Shown here piece by piece: positions 13,244-26,500 of a stretch of DNA of 64,000 nt (positions are counted from its first letter, which is position 1; every line of letters starts with the position of its first letter). Below the pieces are notes generated by a model that was not told the DNA's origin, did no database searches, and saw only the letters and a list, made by a program, of their open reading frames with translations. This DNA is from Rallus limicola. Lineage: Eukaryota; Chordata; Aves; Gruiformes; Rallidae. The position numbers and the translations under genes were made by a program. Where the stretch lies: NCBI GenBank assembly GCA_022605955.1, contig JAKCOZ010000012.1, forward strand, positions 21,113,015 to 21,177,014. The letters are read 5' to 3'.

Positions 13244-16200
13244 CTGTAGAGAATAAATCAAAAGAGTTGCCACTGAGCCACCACAATTTTAGATAAACTT
13301 GTTATTAATGGTATAGCAAAGGACATAGCTGCTCATAAGTAAAAAACATAAGCAGCCTTTTCAGACTGGTTCAGATTTTTTCAGTCTGTTATTGCTGAAT
13401 TGCAGAGCCTGTGCAAGTACTGCAATGAGTATCTAATATGTGGTCATCAAATATTATACATCTGTCATTTCGTGTCAGTGAGCCTCTCCAGATGGAAGAA
13501 ACTCTTATACTTCAATAAGCCACATACACATATGGGAGAGAATGAAAAAAATCTCAATTTCTATGCACTGAAGAGGCTGAATTAAGTTGAGGCGATTAAA
13601 AAAGGAATCTGTTAACCCATTTCCTGTCATTCTGGTTCTGTATGAGTTATTAAATGGAAAATACAGTTTCAGAAAGGATGGCTTACAGGTATCTCTTTAT
13701 TGCAGACCTTTATGAAGAGTGAAATAGGGAAACGTTTCCCCGGGAAGCTGTGCCAGATAGGTATTTTGACTGGCTCCTTTTTATAGCGCTGAAATGAAGG
13801 TAGATCGGAGAATAAATTGCAGACTCCCATGGAAAAATGGGAAATACACTTGGTTAGATGTCTAAAGACTCACCATTGCACTGAATATTTTCTAATTTGT
13901 GAAAATGTGCATGAGGAGAGCTTTCTGAAGAGTGTCAGGGACTGTAGATTATTTGGAAAATTTTACCAACTTTTAGGAGAGAGGTAAAACTAAGGGGCGT
14001 GTGATTGGAGTAGATCCTGCAACTGCATCAGAAAAGGGCTTTTACCCTTGCCTGTTGTCTTCCATCTTCATGTGCAGACATTTCAATAGCCTGGTGTGCA
14101 ATCAGAAGTGCTCAGTCAGATTCTCTAGTTCACTGGACATTAGTAGTGCTGGGCAGGTCTTCCTGTTACTGGTACTGGGCATTCCTGAATAGTTTTGGTT
14201 CCAGCCTTTGCCACATTGGTCACCTTATGGCCTCTGCTTTGGTGACATATCCAACACGCTTAAGACCCTGGGGTGCATTGAAAAGGCTCTCTCCTCCCCC
14301 ATTCTCCTTCCTCTCTTGGGTCCTGTAGTCTGCAATCTTATGCCTATGAATACGTTTATGTATATAAGTATTTTTCTTCAGCAGTGTGAAGAAAATATAC
14401 TCTTGTGTAAGTATTTGCCAGATTGAGCCTTAAATCTGCAGTGTAGTGTTTCCCTGCGCTGTTGAATATTTATCATGCTTTGCCCAAGAGATGGTTGTAT
14501 TTCAGTGATGAGCTGAGTTGATATATCAAGGCTACGAGTCTTGCCAGAATTTCACTGTATGTGTAGCCTTACTAAATATAACGGGGCAGTAATGTAGCTA
14601 AACTTCCTCACTGGTGTAAGTATTGGCAGTATCAACACCTGCTTCTGCAAGTGTTCAAGGAAGGAAAAAGTATTACTGATTTGCAGAAAGAGTTGCTGGA
14701 GGAAAAAAAAACACAAAGTACATTGAAATATGTCTAAAAATGACTTTCCAACTGAATGCTATAGTGGTGCCTGAAAATTTTCTGAAACTGAAATAGTATA
14801 TACTACTAAGTGCAGGGACGAGCAGCAAGAGGCATTGTTCAGGAGATGTGCCAACACCATGAAAATAACATTGGCACCAGACCATTTCTTCATCTGTGGT
14901 ATTTATCATGGAGCAATATTCAGGATCTTGATTGTGAGTTCATGCTGTGAAATACAATGAATGTAATATCTAGAAAGCAAGAGAACAGATGCAGTTGGGT
15001 TGTATAATCCAGTGCAACATCCATCACATTGTGAAAAGAATAACTGCTGATCTTGAAAGATAAGAATATATGGAGCAGAAATGGTCCAAATTTTCCCTAG
15101 ATTGAAAAGAAATGCATAATTTCCCAGCCTGTGAAAAATCATCAAGAGGTAGCTTATAATTTTATTTGTTCTTAACAGACACAAAAGTCTGTTGCCATAT
15201 GCTATAAAACCTGTCCTGTGTCTTTTGAGGTGTCTAATTCTACTGCAGTTGTTTGTTACTGTCAAATGTTGTAAGATGGTTTGAAAGGGTGACAAAAATG
15301 CCATCATTAAAGGAAATACTTTGATATTCTGTAATTTGAAAAGAAAATAAATATGAATGTCCTTATAAAAGGGTAAACCATAAACCGCTGCTTTATGTTG
15401 CATTGATTAATTCTTTTAAAAATAACTTAAATCAGTGCAAATGACATTCAGATTTTAAACAAAGAAAATTAGTGTGAGATGTGTGTCAGCACTTTTCTTC
15501 AATAAATATTTTGGATTATACTCCTATTGTTTACTGCAAGCAATACAAATGTTGCAAAGAAGCAGAACCGCAATGTCAACTCCTCGTGCTCAGCTTTATG
15601 CATAACACTGTGTATGCCAAAATTTCTTGTGCATGTGGTAAGCATGTATAGTCACACTCAGTAATCTCCTCAAGATGCAAATTCATGAAATGGCTCCTTT
15701 TAAAAAATAAATATAATGTGATTGTGCAAGAAAACTGCTAGTTTCATGTGAGCAGATATATAAATGAATGATGATCTTTAGCTCAAAAGAGAATTTGACA
15801 TACAGTTCCTGCAGTTCAATCTGGTTTTGGTTTTAATTTTGCCTTTTGAAAACAAGTAGGTATGAGGGACATTTATAATCATATTTGTATCAACAGCCAA
15901 GGACATCATTTCCTCAGGGTGGAACAATCTTAAGCAGTCTGTGTCTTTGGGGTCTCAAGATGAATAGAAGAACTTTATTTTAACAAGAAGGCTTTCAGTA
16001 GTCCTTTTGCAGTGTTGTTTTGCAGTTTGTTAGCAGAATTAAAGTACAATGTATTCTGCACCTTGAATCTTAGGTATTCTTTTGATTCGGGGTGGCATTT
16101 CCCAGTGTAGAACAAATGTAATGGTGCACTGGACCTAGCTGGTTCCCCAAGCATCTGCTGCAGGCTGTGCCAGACCTAGGCTGTTAGATGAACCTTCACT

Positions 16201-16253
16201 CTTATTTTCTATTTGAAATCCCTTGATGCTTTTTTCTCCACACACCCCCTCCC

Positions 16254-16271
16254 TTTTTTTTTTTTTTTTTT
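16254..16271. repeat. Poly-T run (18 nt)
   Basis: Homopolymer run following a C-rich pyrimidine stretch (CACCCCCTCCC). It ends against TGGAG rather than AG plus exon-like sequence, so it is not a convincing splice acceptor. Confidence 0.9.
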
Positions 16272-16644
16272 GGAGTGTGACTAAGCACCAAAAGAGTAAG
16301 GGGTATGTGTGTGGGGAGGTGTTCTCCTCATTGATTCTCACCTCCTTAATGAAAATACTTCAAGGAGTGAGCTCTTAAATTCATTAGAAATCAGTAGCAA
16401 ACTCCCACAGATGTTAATGGTGTTGAATCAAGTCTCAAATGGACATGTGGGTGGTATCAGATTATGTAGCAAAGGCAGACTTCACCGTACTGGTTTTTTG
16501 ACTGCCCACAGTAAGAACAGTGCTCAGTATCGTCTTCTCCTATTGATTCCCCAAGTTCTTTATGGGCAATTCCAGATAATGAAGAGCAAGTCACAGATAT
16601 GTATTTGAAATGTGTATGTTACTAAGTATTTATTTAAAGTTTTA

Positions 16645-16884
16645 CACTGATTGTGTAGAAATCCAGGGAAGAGTCTCCAGATGTTGAATATGCTGCACAA
16701 CTTCAGGGAAGTACTCGTGTATATTAGCATCATTGTCAATTCTTATGAGCACAAACAAATTCAATCTTTCATTGCCCATTGTGCTGGAGTACTTTGGCTT
16801 AATGATCCCCATCCTAGAGAGAACTCTATTAGTGCTTGCAGATGTCACTATAAATGTAGGGGTGAAAAAAGCTTTAGGATGTGA
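16645..16884 (-). pseudogene. Decayed hAT transposase C-terminal dimerisation domain
   Basis: The C-terminal part of a 119-codon minus-strand frame (16642-17001) resembles the hATC dimerisation region of hAT DNA transposases. In order it has a TSAS motif, where intact copies usually read T/S-A-S-x-E-R-x-F-S, then LSRMGIIK, then YSSTMGNERLN, then a hydrophobic LIRI stretch and an acidic YFPEVVQH segment. The R-M-x-x-I-K / S-x-M-x-x-E-R-L pattern is the family hallmark. The Glu and Phe of the ERxFS motif are replaced, and no further transposase body, zinc-finger region or terminal inverted repeats could be traced. This is an old, inactive fragment; the subfamily is not assigned. A domesticated hAT-derived exon is possible but unsupported. 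Confidence 0.5.
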
Positions 16885-17001
16885 AATAATCAGGCTATAT
16901 ACTGCTAGTCTCTTGCTGTTAGTAGAGTATTTGAAATTCTCAAATTGGTTTCTTTTGAATGAATACTGAATTTTAAACTCCTGCTTACAATTCTTTGTCA
17001 C

Positions 17002-20000
17002 TTAGTTAATAAGGCATGCTTGAGGGTGACTAAATTTCATCTTCAAGAAACTTACAGGTTTTAGAGATTCTAATTTACATCACATAATTAGAGTATCATG
17101 AGAGCTCAGAAAGGGTGCTAAACCTCTTACAATACTTGATCAATAATATATTGCATCTTAACTGTTATGCCGAAAAGATTGCCCTTTGTTTGTCCAGGTG
17201 TTTTATGAACAGATGCTTCTTTTTGGGATCTATACAAGTCACTAATTTTTTTTTCCTCTTGGAATACAAAAATCTGTTATACATTTTCACTGACCTCATA
17301 ACTATCTGTCTGTTCCACCGAATGGACTGTATTAATGCAACTGTGATGTTCAAGGTCAAAATGCTGTAAATAGTAATTCAGTACTCTGCAGAGTCCCAGA
17401 TGATGCCTGTGTGTAATAAGGCACAAGAAAGCTCAAATGATAACATTTTGCCCAAACAATCTGCTCAATTCTATTGCTGTATCAGGGACTTTTGATGTCT
17501 CTGCAATGTCATCTAAAGTTTCCCACGTTGTTTTAGAGGGTTTTTTGTGCATTTCAATTATGGCTTTTATTCAGCAATACCATTTAATTCCTGACAGTTA
17601 CTTCAGTTTGACAGTCTCTGATTTAGCTGTTATCTATTTTGCAGCAATGTCAAGAGCGACATGATAAAGCGGGCTACTTTGATTGAATATAAACAGGATC
17701 TGGACAGTTCAATAAAAGTTCTTTGCATGTTTAATTCCTAGCTGTCATGGTATCAGCAAAAAGCATATAAGAAGATTTAAAATGATCTTGGTTCACTTCC
17801 TTTAGCACACCTAAATGCAGTCCATTAACGGGTTTATGTTTTATGCATATTAATTGTGCTGCATGCTATTTTTATGTGGCAAGACAAATTAGAATTGAAT
17901 TGAAAATAATTTTAGCCATAATTTTGCATTATAAGGGAATTTGCCCTATATAGAGGGCCCAGATGAGCTCTGCATGTAACTGAAATAGCTAAACCCTTCA
18001 AAATCAGGTTGGTTTGCTGGGGTTGTCATCATATCAATTATTTCATGGTTATGTGGAAGATGTAAAATTAACTTGCTCTCTGTTTATATATCGGACTACT
18101 TATAGCCTCTGAGTGGGTAACATGGGGCGTCTAAAGTTCACATCTTCCTTTATACAATTAAAATTTACTTTCCACTAGTAAAAGTAAAAAAGAACATCAA
18201 GCCAGTATCCAAGACATTTATTCTAGATCTTTGAATGGCTGGTTTAGCTTTATCTTTAGCAGGACCTGAACTTGGTATTGTTAAACTTTTCTATTTATTA
18301 ACAGTAAGAAAGGCTAGGATCAGTCAGATTCACAACCTCTCAAGTAACATGGGTGCAGTGATGAATCAAAACTTAACTAGTCTGGTTGTGGTTGCAGCTT
18401 AATGAGATGTTACATCTGCATGGAAAAGAGGTCAAGCTAAATGACCACATTATGCTTTTCATTTCCTTGTGAGATGCACAGACCATACCCTATGTTTTAC
18501 TTGTTATCTAGGCAGTATGGAATGATATGGATGCAAATACTGGTCCAGTGGGAAGTATTAAGTGGTATACTTGCAAGTAGTCTTGAAACACCTCTGAACC
18601 CTGTAACCAAAGACACAAGCTCCTGTGTACTGCTACCTTTCCACTTGTTGCCTATCCTTTTCTCTGAGTTCTTGGGCCATACACTATGAGCAAAGAGAAA
18701 TGGCCAATGTACAGAAATACAGAATTTCTGCATTCTGTTCTCATTTTGTTTCTCTTGTCAGAGAAACATCTCTGTAGAGATGGATTTCAACCTGATAGAA
18801 TGACTCTTTTTAAATGCTACATCATCATGGCTTAATTATAGAATAATTGCAGTGGGTGCATTGTTTGATCTGTCATGTATATTGTTTTCACTATTTTATG
18901 TTGTTTTGAGAGTTTAAGCACTTCAGTCTGATGAAAATGAACAAAAGCAATAGACTTGAAATATATTTTTTATTCTTTCAATATAGGTTTTAATTTTTTT
19001 TTTTTTTTACAGCAACAAAGAAAGTTCCCAGATGATTAGAAGCAAATTTGAAAAGTCAGTTTAAATTTTAATGGCTGTTTCTTCTCACCTTTAATGTTGG
19101 CTGAAATCAGTCCTTGTTGCAGATGAGGTGACTGGAAAAACAATGGGCTTTTTTGTCATTTTTTTTGAAAAAAGACTTAGTTTATACTGGAAAATGAAAA
19201 TGACACTGCATTTTTTACTAGCAAAAGTAGATCTCAAGAAATGGACAGGTAAGTCCTGACACATGATCTCCTAGCCATGCTGTAGCTTAAAAGCCAGAAC
19301 GTGTCACGGTAAGTAATGCCTCAGAGACATATTCCTAATGGGAAAGAGTAAATCACCTCCAACTTCAGCAGGGATTATCTGGGAAACAGCAGCTATTCTT
19401 GATTAACTTCCACAGTCTTTTAAAAATAAGTATTAAGGACCTGATTTTAGTCTCACCACTCTAAAGAACAGCTTAAATCTGTTGTCTATCACGGAAGTTC
19501 TCTCTGATTTACATCAGAGACTGAAGAGGACCAGAGCTCATAACCTCAGAGCACAGAGGCAATATCACAGCTGCCCGCTGTGTGATGACACGTGAGGCAT
19601 GGGAAGCTTGCAGGGTCACAGCTCAAACCTTGAGTGCTCACCTCCACTCTTTGTGCATTGTCAAATTGTAGAACTGTGCAGTAAACCATGTCAGAACAAA
19701 ATTGTTCTTTGTAATAATTCTCTCATTACTGAGCTGTAGGCTCTCCACAAAGGAAGGGAAATATCTATTCTTAGAGTAATTAGACTGCTATTCCAGTGTT
19801 GCTCGGACAGATAAAACTATCCTGTCTCCCCAGACTGCCCAATTGTCTTTGATACTGAACTGCCCAGTAAGAACCTCAGTTCCTGCTGGGTCATGCATCC
19901 TCAGGGTTGATGTAGCTCAGTATCCAGCTTCAGTGGAGGCAACTAGTTATTATTTGAAGTGAGTATGTAAGCTCAGCCACTTTCTGCAGTCCATTCCCTT

Positions 20001-20065
20001 TGTATGTCGTCAACATCCACAACTGTTGTGTCAAGGATGCTCTTTTTAGTATCTAGCTTTGGACT
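17002..20065. other. AT-rich unique sequence with a candidate regulatory block
   Basis: No gene is seen. About 17800-17960 is dense in AT-rich factor-site-like words (see findings). Around 19.2 kb a consensus donor (GGACAG then GTAAGT, 19243-19254) follows a TTTTTTACTAG acceptor only 27 nt upstream, a possible microexon or decoy. Frames at 18441-18733 are chance overlaps on both strands. Confidence 0.5.
18994..19008. repeat. Poly-T run (15 nt)
   Basis: Homopolymer run followed by ACAG, so it also resembles a splice-acceptor tract. No convincing exon follows. Confidence 0.85.
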
Positions 20066-20310
20066 TATTGTCCATGAACTCGACTAATCCATTTTTAAAC
20101 CTGCTGTTACTCTCTACTTTGATAAGCTAAGGTAAACAAATCTAGTAGTTTGCTACAAGTTGTGTATAAAAGTATCTGCTTTTATCTGTGTATCTCATGC
20201 TAGCCCAAGTGCTGTTGAGGGGCTTGGTGAATAGAAGTTCTGCATTCACATTATCAACGGTATTGATGACTTTGTAAACCTCAGTCATATTCTTTCCCTA
20301 TGCAGTGAGC
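20066..20310 (-). mobile_element. Ancient CR1/L3-like LINE relic
   Basis: The plus strand reads as the complement of the 3' part of an old amniote CR1-type LINE. It starts with TTGTCCATGAACTCGACTAA, then a TTTTTAAACCTG block, then AAGTTGTGTATAAAAGTATC, then TTTGTAAACCTCAGTCATAT. These blocks occur in the same order and spacing as in the ancient consensus that is widespread in turtles, crocodilians and birds. It is far more diverged than the CR1 copy at 9.8 kb and has no open frame, which implies insertion deep in amniote history. Confidence 0.75.
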
Positions 20311-23300
20311 AGTACATCTTATTTATTTAATTGGTGATATCATGGTTCACTGGACAGCTTTTGTGCTTTTCAGAAGCTCTTATTTTAATGCAGTCTTTGG
20401 AAGCAAGAATCTGGCAGAGCAGCGCACTGGGCAGCAGGATCAAAAGCTTAAAACCAGTATTTCAAGGGAACTGGTTTGTAAGACAAGTGTTCCTTTAGGA
20501 AGAGCCATGGCCAGGGAAAATTCATCCTGGGCAGGGAAAACTGGCAGTTTAGTGCCTTGTAAAAACCATAGCAGAATTATATTGTGAGAATCACTGAGTT
20601 TGAGTCTGATTGAGCTGTTGCAGATACGGTTCTGTATTCACATCTTGTCCCTTGTTCTTCTCATCTGTCACTGGCAAACTACATTTCTCTTTGCAGAAGC
20701 CCCTTTGGGTCAATATTTGGGGTGTGTGCACCTATTACCAGCCAAGGATTGAGTTTCTCTGCAACAGACCGAAACAGAATAGGAAAGATGGAACTTAATG
20801 AAGTAGTTTAGTAGCAGTGAGAATATTGTTACAAAACAGGAGCTTATTATTTTTAAAAACCTTTCTTTAGGTTGAATGCAATTCTGTAGCACTTAGGAAG
20901 GCAGAGAATGTGAGGAAGTGGTGAAAACCAAGTGTAATTAAAGGACAAATATGGCTGGAGATTTTTTTTTAAAGTTTTTTACACAGAAGTTCTCCATCTG
21001 CAGCTCACAAACCACCTGTGAAATGTAGGAGGTTTCTGCTGGGTTACAGCCAGAAGCTCTTCTGTGCTGAATGTGATGTACAATACGCCTACTCCTAAAA
21101 TTGTCTCAAAATCAGTATCACAAAAAAAATCCAGAAAAATAGAAAAGCAGCAAAGCCTCCTGGGCTACATTTACCCAGTGACAGAAGGCAATCAAAATGG
21201 GATTCCTCTCCACAGCAAGCCTCCTCCCATCCCACAGGACAGGCACTGTGAGAGGGAATCATCTTGTTGAAATTCAAAGGGACAGGGCAGGAGCAAGGAC
21301 AGAGGGGAAAGGGAGCTGGGGAGCAGATATAGAGGTGGGCTGGTGCGGGAGTGAGAGGAGAGGGACAAGTGAGAAGCAATTCTTTGGAGTTGCTCTGAGA
21401 TCAGAGGAGTAATTATGCAGGAAGAGAGAAAACGGGGAGCTGAAGGGTAAGAGGACAGGTACCTATTTAGTAAAGCCTTGAGTACAGGACAGGGAACTTG
21501 GAAGAGGCTGAGCCAAAGAGGAAATTATGGGATTAGGTTGGGCAAAAGCCTTGGTGTAATGGTTTGGATATGAAGACAGTTAAAGAGAAGGAATAGATCT
21601 AAAGAGGATGTGATGGTGGGAATTAATATTGTTTGGTAATGACATTTGAGATAGGGTTGAAAACCCTGAGGAGAGTAAATGAGGACCAGGAAAATACAGA
21701 GACATGAAAAGTGAGGAACAAAAGGGTCCTTCCAAAACTTTTAGAGTGCTCAAGGGAAATGTTTGTTATTTCTTTTGTCTGCAAGTATTGGTGATATCCA
21801 AAAGAAAGTTTGTGTCTTACCCCTTTGTGAGAGTTACACTTCCAAAGATTAAAAACAAAAATCCTAGGAAACAGTGTTGTATGAACATTGAAGCTCCAGA
21901 ATGAAGCGTGAACAGTGTTACAGAAAAATGTTAATGCCAATCTTCATAGGGATATTAGGATACTATTCATAGCAAAACTATTATATTCTCCCCCTTTTTT
22001 TTTTTCCTTTTTCTAACACTCTCTAAAAATTGCAGACGGCAGGCAATATATTGCCTAAGGTCCCATTGCTTAAAACTATATTTCTGCTGAAGCACAGTAG
22101 AAAATGCTTATTCCATCTCCTTGTAAAAGTACTGGCTCCTTATGTATGGATGCAGTTGTACAGAGTACATCCCATCTGCTGGAATTTATACAACTGTATC
22201 TACTCTAGAAAATGATCTACCAATGGGATTTAACAACTACAGGTACCAAAGAGAAGCTGTTGGTTACATTTATATGTCTTATGCATGTGTCACATGCTTG
22301 CTTTAATAAATATAGAGGATCTTCCTTGTGCTGTCAGCTCCTACTTACATGCCTTTTTAAAGCTAAGTTACTCTTGTTCTCCACCCCAACCTGCTTACTG
22401 CAGAACGTGTGTGTTAGCTTATGCACAAAAATAGGTGAAGAAGAAGAAACAGACAGAAAATAAATTAACTATCAAGTCTTTTAAAAAGGATGCCTGTCAT
22501 TTGATGGTGGGTTTGTGGGGTTTTTTTTACAGCCATAGTTGTTGTGAACTAATGGTGGAGGTGTTTGTGGCTGAGGAAAGCATGTCAGAAGGAAAAAGTT
22601 GCTGTAAGTCTGGCTGGGTGACAGATCCATCTATTTTTTTCCTCTAAGTGTATCACATACACTCTAATGAGGGAAAATGCCCATCAAACTCTGCAGCTTC
22701 AATTGGACTTTGGAAATGAAATGAAGGTAGATTCAGAGAGGGAGAATATCAAGGTTGTTCTATCATTCTATGATTTGTATTTATTTTTTTTGGATAACAG
22801 TATTAAGGTGGGTTTTTTAATAAATCTTCTTCTATGCATTTCATAGCATAATGCTCCATGAAAGGGGAAAAAAACCCCTCAGTGATAAGATTTTAAAGTG
22901 GAATGTTTTCAGAAGCCAGTGGTAGAATGATGGGGGGAAGTGATGCAAAATTTCTTTTGACAAGAAGATGACAAGAGATGAGACTGAAGAGATTTATGCA
23001 TACTTTGGGAGGAAAAACTTAAACTGATACATCTGATAGCTGACTTGGGATGAGTAATTCACTCTTTATTTGCAGTGAAAAGCTACTTTAATGATTTTAG
23101 CATTTATCCATTAAATTTTTCCCCTTGATCTATAATTCAAAATGCTATATCAGTTCCTTGAAGGTTAGGACACATGTTTATTTTAATGTGGAATTGGATC
23201 ACCAGGTTGTTGCATTACTGTATTAATCTCAGCACTTGGGTGGAAGGTTTTAGTCAGGACCAACCTTCTGTGGAAAAAGGCTCAAGCCAAGGCACTTCTG

Positions 23301-23563
23301 GTGGAAGATATTTAAAATAATGATTTCTGATGCTGAGTCACAGTGTTGTCACAGCACTATTAATAATGAACTGGGAGAACATTTGTCTTGCCATATGGGA
23401 TGTGACTAAATAGTCCAACGTCTGCCTCTGGTATTGGATGGCGTTATATAATGTTATTACATTGAGGCATATACATTTCCACTGCCATCCTATCCCTCTG
23501 TAAATGCTCAAGGTGGATTTTAACTCTGAAGAAATGCAGTATTGTTAGGGATCCTTGTCTTGA
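20311..23563. other. Unique noncoding sequence with a purine-rich segment
   Basis: No gene is supported. From about 21260 to 21720 the plus strand is strongly purine-rich (GGGACAGGGCAGGAGCAAGG and similar), producing S/P/F-rich open frames on the complement that are not protein-like. An 11-nt T-run lies at 21995-22005. The remaining sequence is AT-rich with only small frames. Confidence 0.55.
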
Positions 23564-23577
23564 TTTTTTTTTTTTTT
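23564..23577. repeat. Poly-T run (14 nt)
   Basis: Homopolymer run; nothing recognisable is attached. Confidence 0.88.
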
Positions 23578-26500
23578 ATTTGCAATTGTCAAGGCTTACT
23601 TCTCAGTCTCAGTCATGTGTAAGGAGATTTAGTTTAACTGTGTTAAATTCTGTGCACATGCTCATATTCAGAAATAAAATGTCTTTAATTTGATTTTAAC
23701 TTAAATTACTTTGGAAGTCAGGTAAGGAAAATTGAATCAAGGAGTTTTTAATTCTTAATACAAATGTCTGAATAATGGTTTAATGCAATTCAACTAAAGC
23801 ACTTTAGAAATTTATTGGCATTAACCCTTCTCCCATGCTGACAAACATGGAGAGTGCTCCATGTACACTCTCTACTATGGCATTAATAAGGGGGTGGTAT
23901 TTGGGAAATCAGAAGAATTTTGGCACTAATCATGAATTCTGTATATGTATCCAGCTGAAAGCTTTTACCTGCTCACTGGTAATGAATCGTCACTGGGTTT
24001 TTTTCAGTGATGTTTACCACCAATTCAATGCATTCAGCTGCAACACACTAAGTGACAGTGAGGATGACATATAAATCTTACAAAAGTTTCTCTCTACCTC
24101 TGTGTTAAGATTTCAAACCATACAAGCTTTGGCTGGTAGGCCAGAGAAGATCATGAGGCTACTAAACTCCTAGGATGGGCTTTATGAAGCAGCTAGAAGA
24201 AAGTCCTGGTTTTGCTGAGCTGCACAAATCGATCCTAAGCTTTCCCGTGCCAGTGCTGACCAAACTGCTGCACTCACTGTCTCTTGGCAACTTTTAGCAC
24301 ACACCTGTTTGGGTTTAAATCAGGTTTCAGTCCCCCCAGAAGGCTCAAGGTTACATCATTTTGGCCATTTAGGCTGTTTTTCTGATAAATCTGCACTATG
24401 CCTTCCTGAGTTTGTCTCCAGAAACACTTTATACTTCAGGAGAACACACTGCTGCTAACAAACTGTATCTGTTGGCAGATACAATGGGACAAAGCCCTAG
24501 AGGGAAGAAGCATCCAAGAAAGATGGTTAATATTCAAGGATCACCTCCTCCAAGCTTAGGAGTGATGAGTTGCTTTCTATCTCAATCAAATATAATTCTT
24601 ATATCCTGCTACTTTTTAAAAAATCAGTTTATTCTTACACTGACATGAGGAACTTTGATTTTAAGATGTGGGATTTGCTATCATACGTTAACCCTCTCTT
24701 TTTGCTAATACTGTAGTTATCTTTGCACTGTATAGCACAGACATGGCATGTTTAGCTGAGGACTGTAGCATCACACTTTTGCCAGACATTAATAAACCTA
24801 GCTTCCATGTCTGCCTAAGAACTGTAGCGGGGAAAACCCATTAAAATAAGGAAAACTAAATTAGGGTTTTATGATGTTTGAGAAGGCTGCAAACCTGAGA
24901 TAAAGAATCCACCTTTTTTTTTTTTCCTTCTATTTTTTTTTTTTTTTTTTTTTTGTGAATAGATACAACATGTATCTCAGGACAAGTCTGCCTTTACTGA
25001 AATGTGGATTAAAATAAATGTGGATGGGAAATGGAGAATATCACCATTTCTAGTCATGCTGCTGTCTCATTAAGGACAGACAACACCCTGATTCTAACTG
25101 AGAAATTATTCTTTTTCTGTTGCAGAAGTAAGAACCTCAGGCTGGCTGAATGAAATTTTCAGTATAAGAATACTTCAGTGCTAATGACAATAACAATAAG
25201 GAAACCAGTAATTCAATACTGGAGGATGCTGCTGAGGAAACATTGACATAAGGGCAGGTAATTAGTGCTGCTGCTTCCATTAAAATTAGGGGGGAAAAAG
25301 CCTGAAATAGAGTCACTGGAGCAAAGGGATTTTTAAATTGCAAAGAAATCTTGTTTACACTGTGAATCCAGCTGAACTAAGTAAGCTAATCAATATGATG
25401 GGCAAATTTTATTAACAGTACAAAAAACCCTGAATGAATAATTAAATTATAGCAAGGAAGAGTCAATATTTTGAGGAAAGGGACAAAGCTGACAGAGTTG
25501 GTCAGTGAAGTGGGGTTACTGCTCTTCTGCTTTTTTCTGCCTCTCTAAAATAATCAAAGATATAATAGAGTGTATCACTTGTAGCAGTATAGAACCTTTC
25601 ACTGTTGCCCAAATGAGACAGGGCATACACGTGGGAAATGGGAAGAGAAAAATGAATCTGTTTGAACACCAAAAAGAATTTGATTCAGCTGAAGTTGGAA
25701 GAAAATTTCAGGTCAGGTTTGCAGATCCTTGATGAATAATTCTAATAGAAAATAGACCTTGGTGGATCCAGTTTTTCTCTTTGATGTAGCACCAGTGAAG
25801 CTCAGCAAGTTAGAACAATGATGAGTTTGGCACAGACTCTTCAATGAATATATGTGGAAATAGGCAACTGGTGGGGATTTTTGCAAATTCCAACTAGTCT
25901 TTTTATTAACAGAACAGTGATTTTCTTTTCTACCTTTGCTAGCAATAGATTTATTTTTTTTTGTCCAACTTTGAATGATGTTATTTGATTTAATGGAGAA
26001 TTTTGAACCTCTTTTCAGTTCAGGGATAGGCTATTGCCTAGAATAATGGGTTCCTGATCTTGATTGGAGCCTTTCATGGCTTCAAATAAATTGAACTATT
26101 TTTCTTGCTTGTACCTTTGCCCTTGTTTCGGGGGAACTGGGATAGGGAGTGAGGACTGGTTTGGGCACAGTGACCTACATGCTGGGCAGCAGAAGAATGA
26201 GTGAATGAGAATTAATATGTTTGGTAAAAAACCAGAGATTTTCCTTACAGCATTACTAGTTGCAGGGAAAAAAAAAATCTATTTGGTTTAATCTGCCATT
26301 TTTTTTCCTTGCTGGAATCAAATGAAATACAGGATTTAGTTTTGTGTCAATATGAAAATTAATTAACATAAAGTGTAAACCCACTCTCTTTCTGAGTGTG
26401 CTAATTTTTCTTGTTATTTCCCTTTTAAATGGAATCCAAAAGGGGAAAAAATCAGATACTGCAGCATAAATATTGCATTATACTTAACTGATTTATATTT

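Larger units (their letters stand above)
10053..16253. other. AT-rich unique noncoding sequence
   Basis: No gene is supported. The longest open frame of the window is here (14906-15403, minus, 165 codons). It is I/L/H/Y/F-rich, has no domain I recognise and overlaps no good splice signals, so it is read as chance. The plus frames 12968-13195 and 14001-14426 overlap each other in different phases. A short CCAAA-type low-complexity patch lies at 13219-13243. Confidence 0.6.

Noticed and set aside
14906..15403. Longest open frame in the window (165 codons, minus)
   Set aside because: The translation is I/L/H/F/Y-rich with no domain, no motif and no convincing splice or promoter context. Frames of this length are expected by chance in 64 kb of AT-rich sequence.
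24914..24954. Poly-A tail (complement) of a processed pseudogene
   Set aside because: No coding-like body was found at the adjacent side and no flanking duplication is apparent. Processed pseudogenes are also rare in birds.
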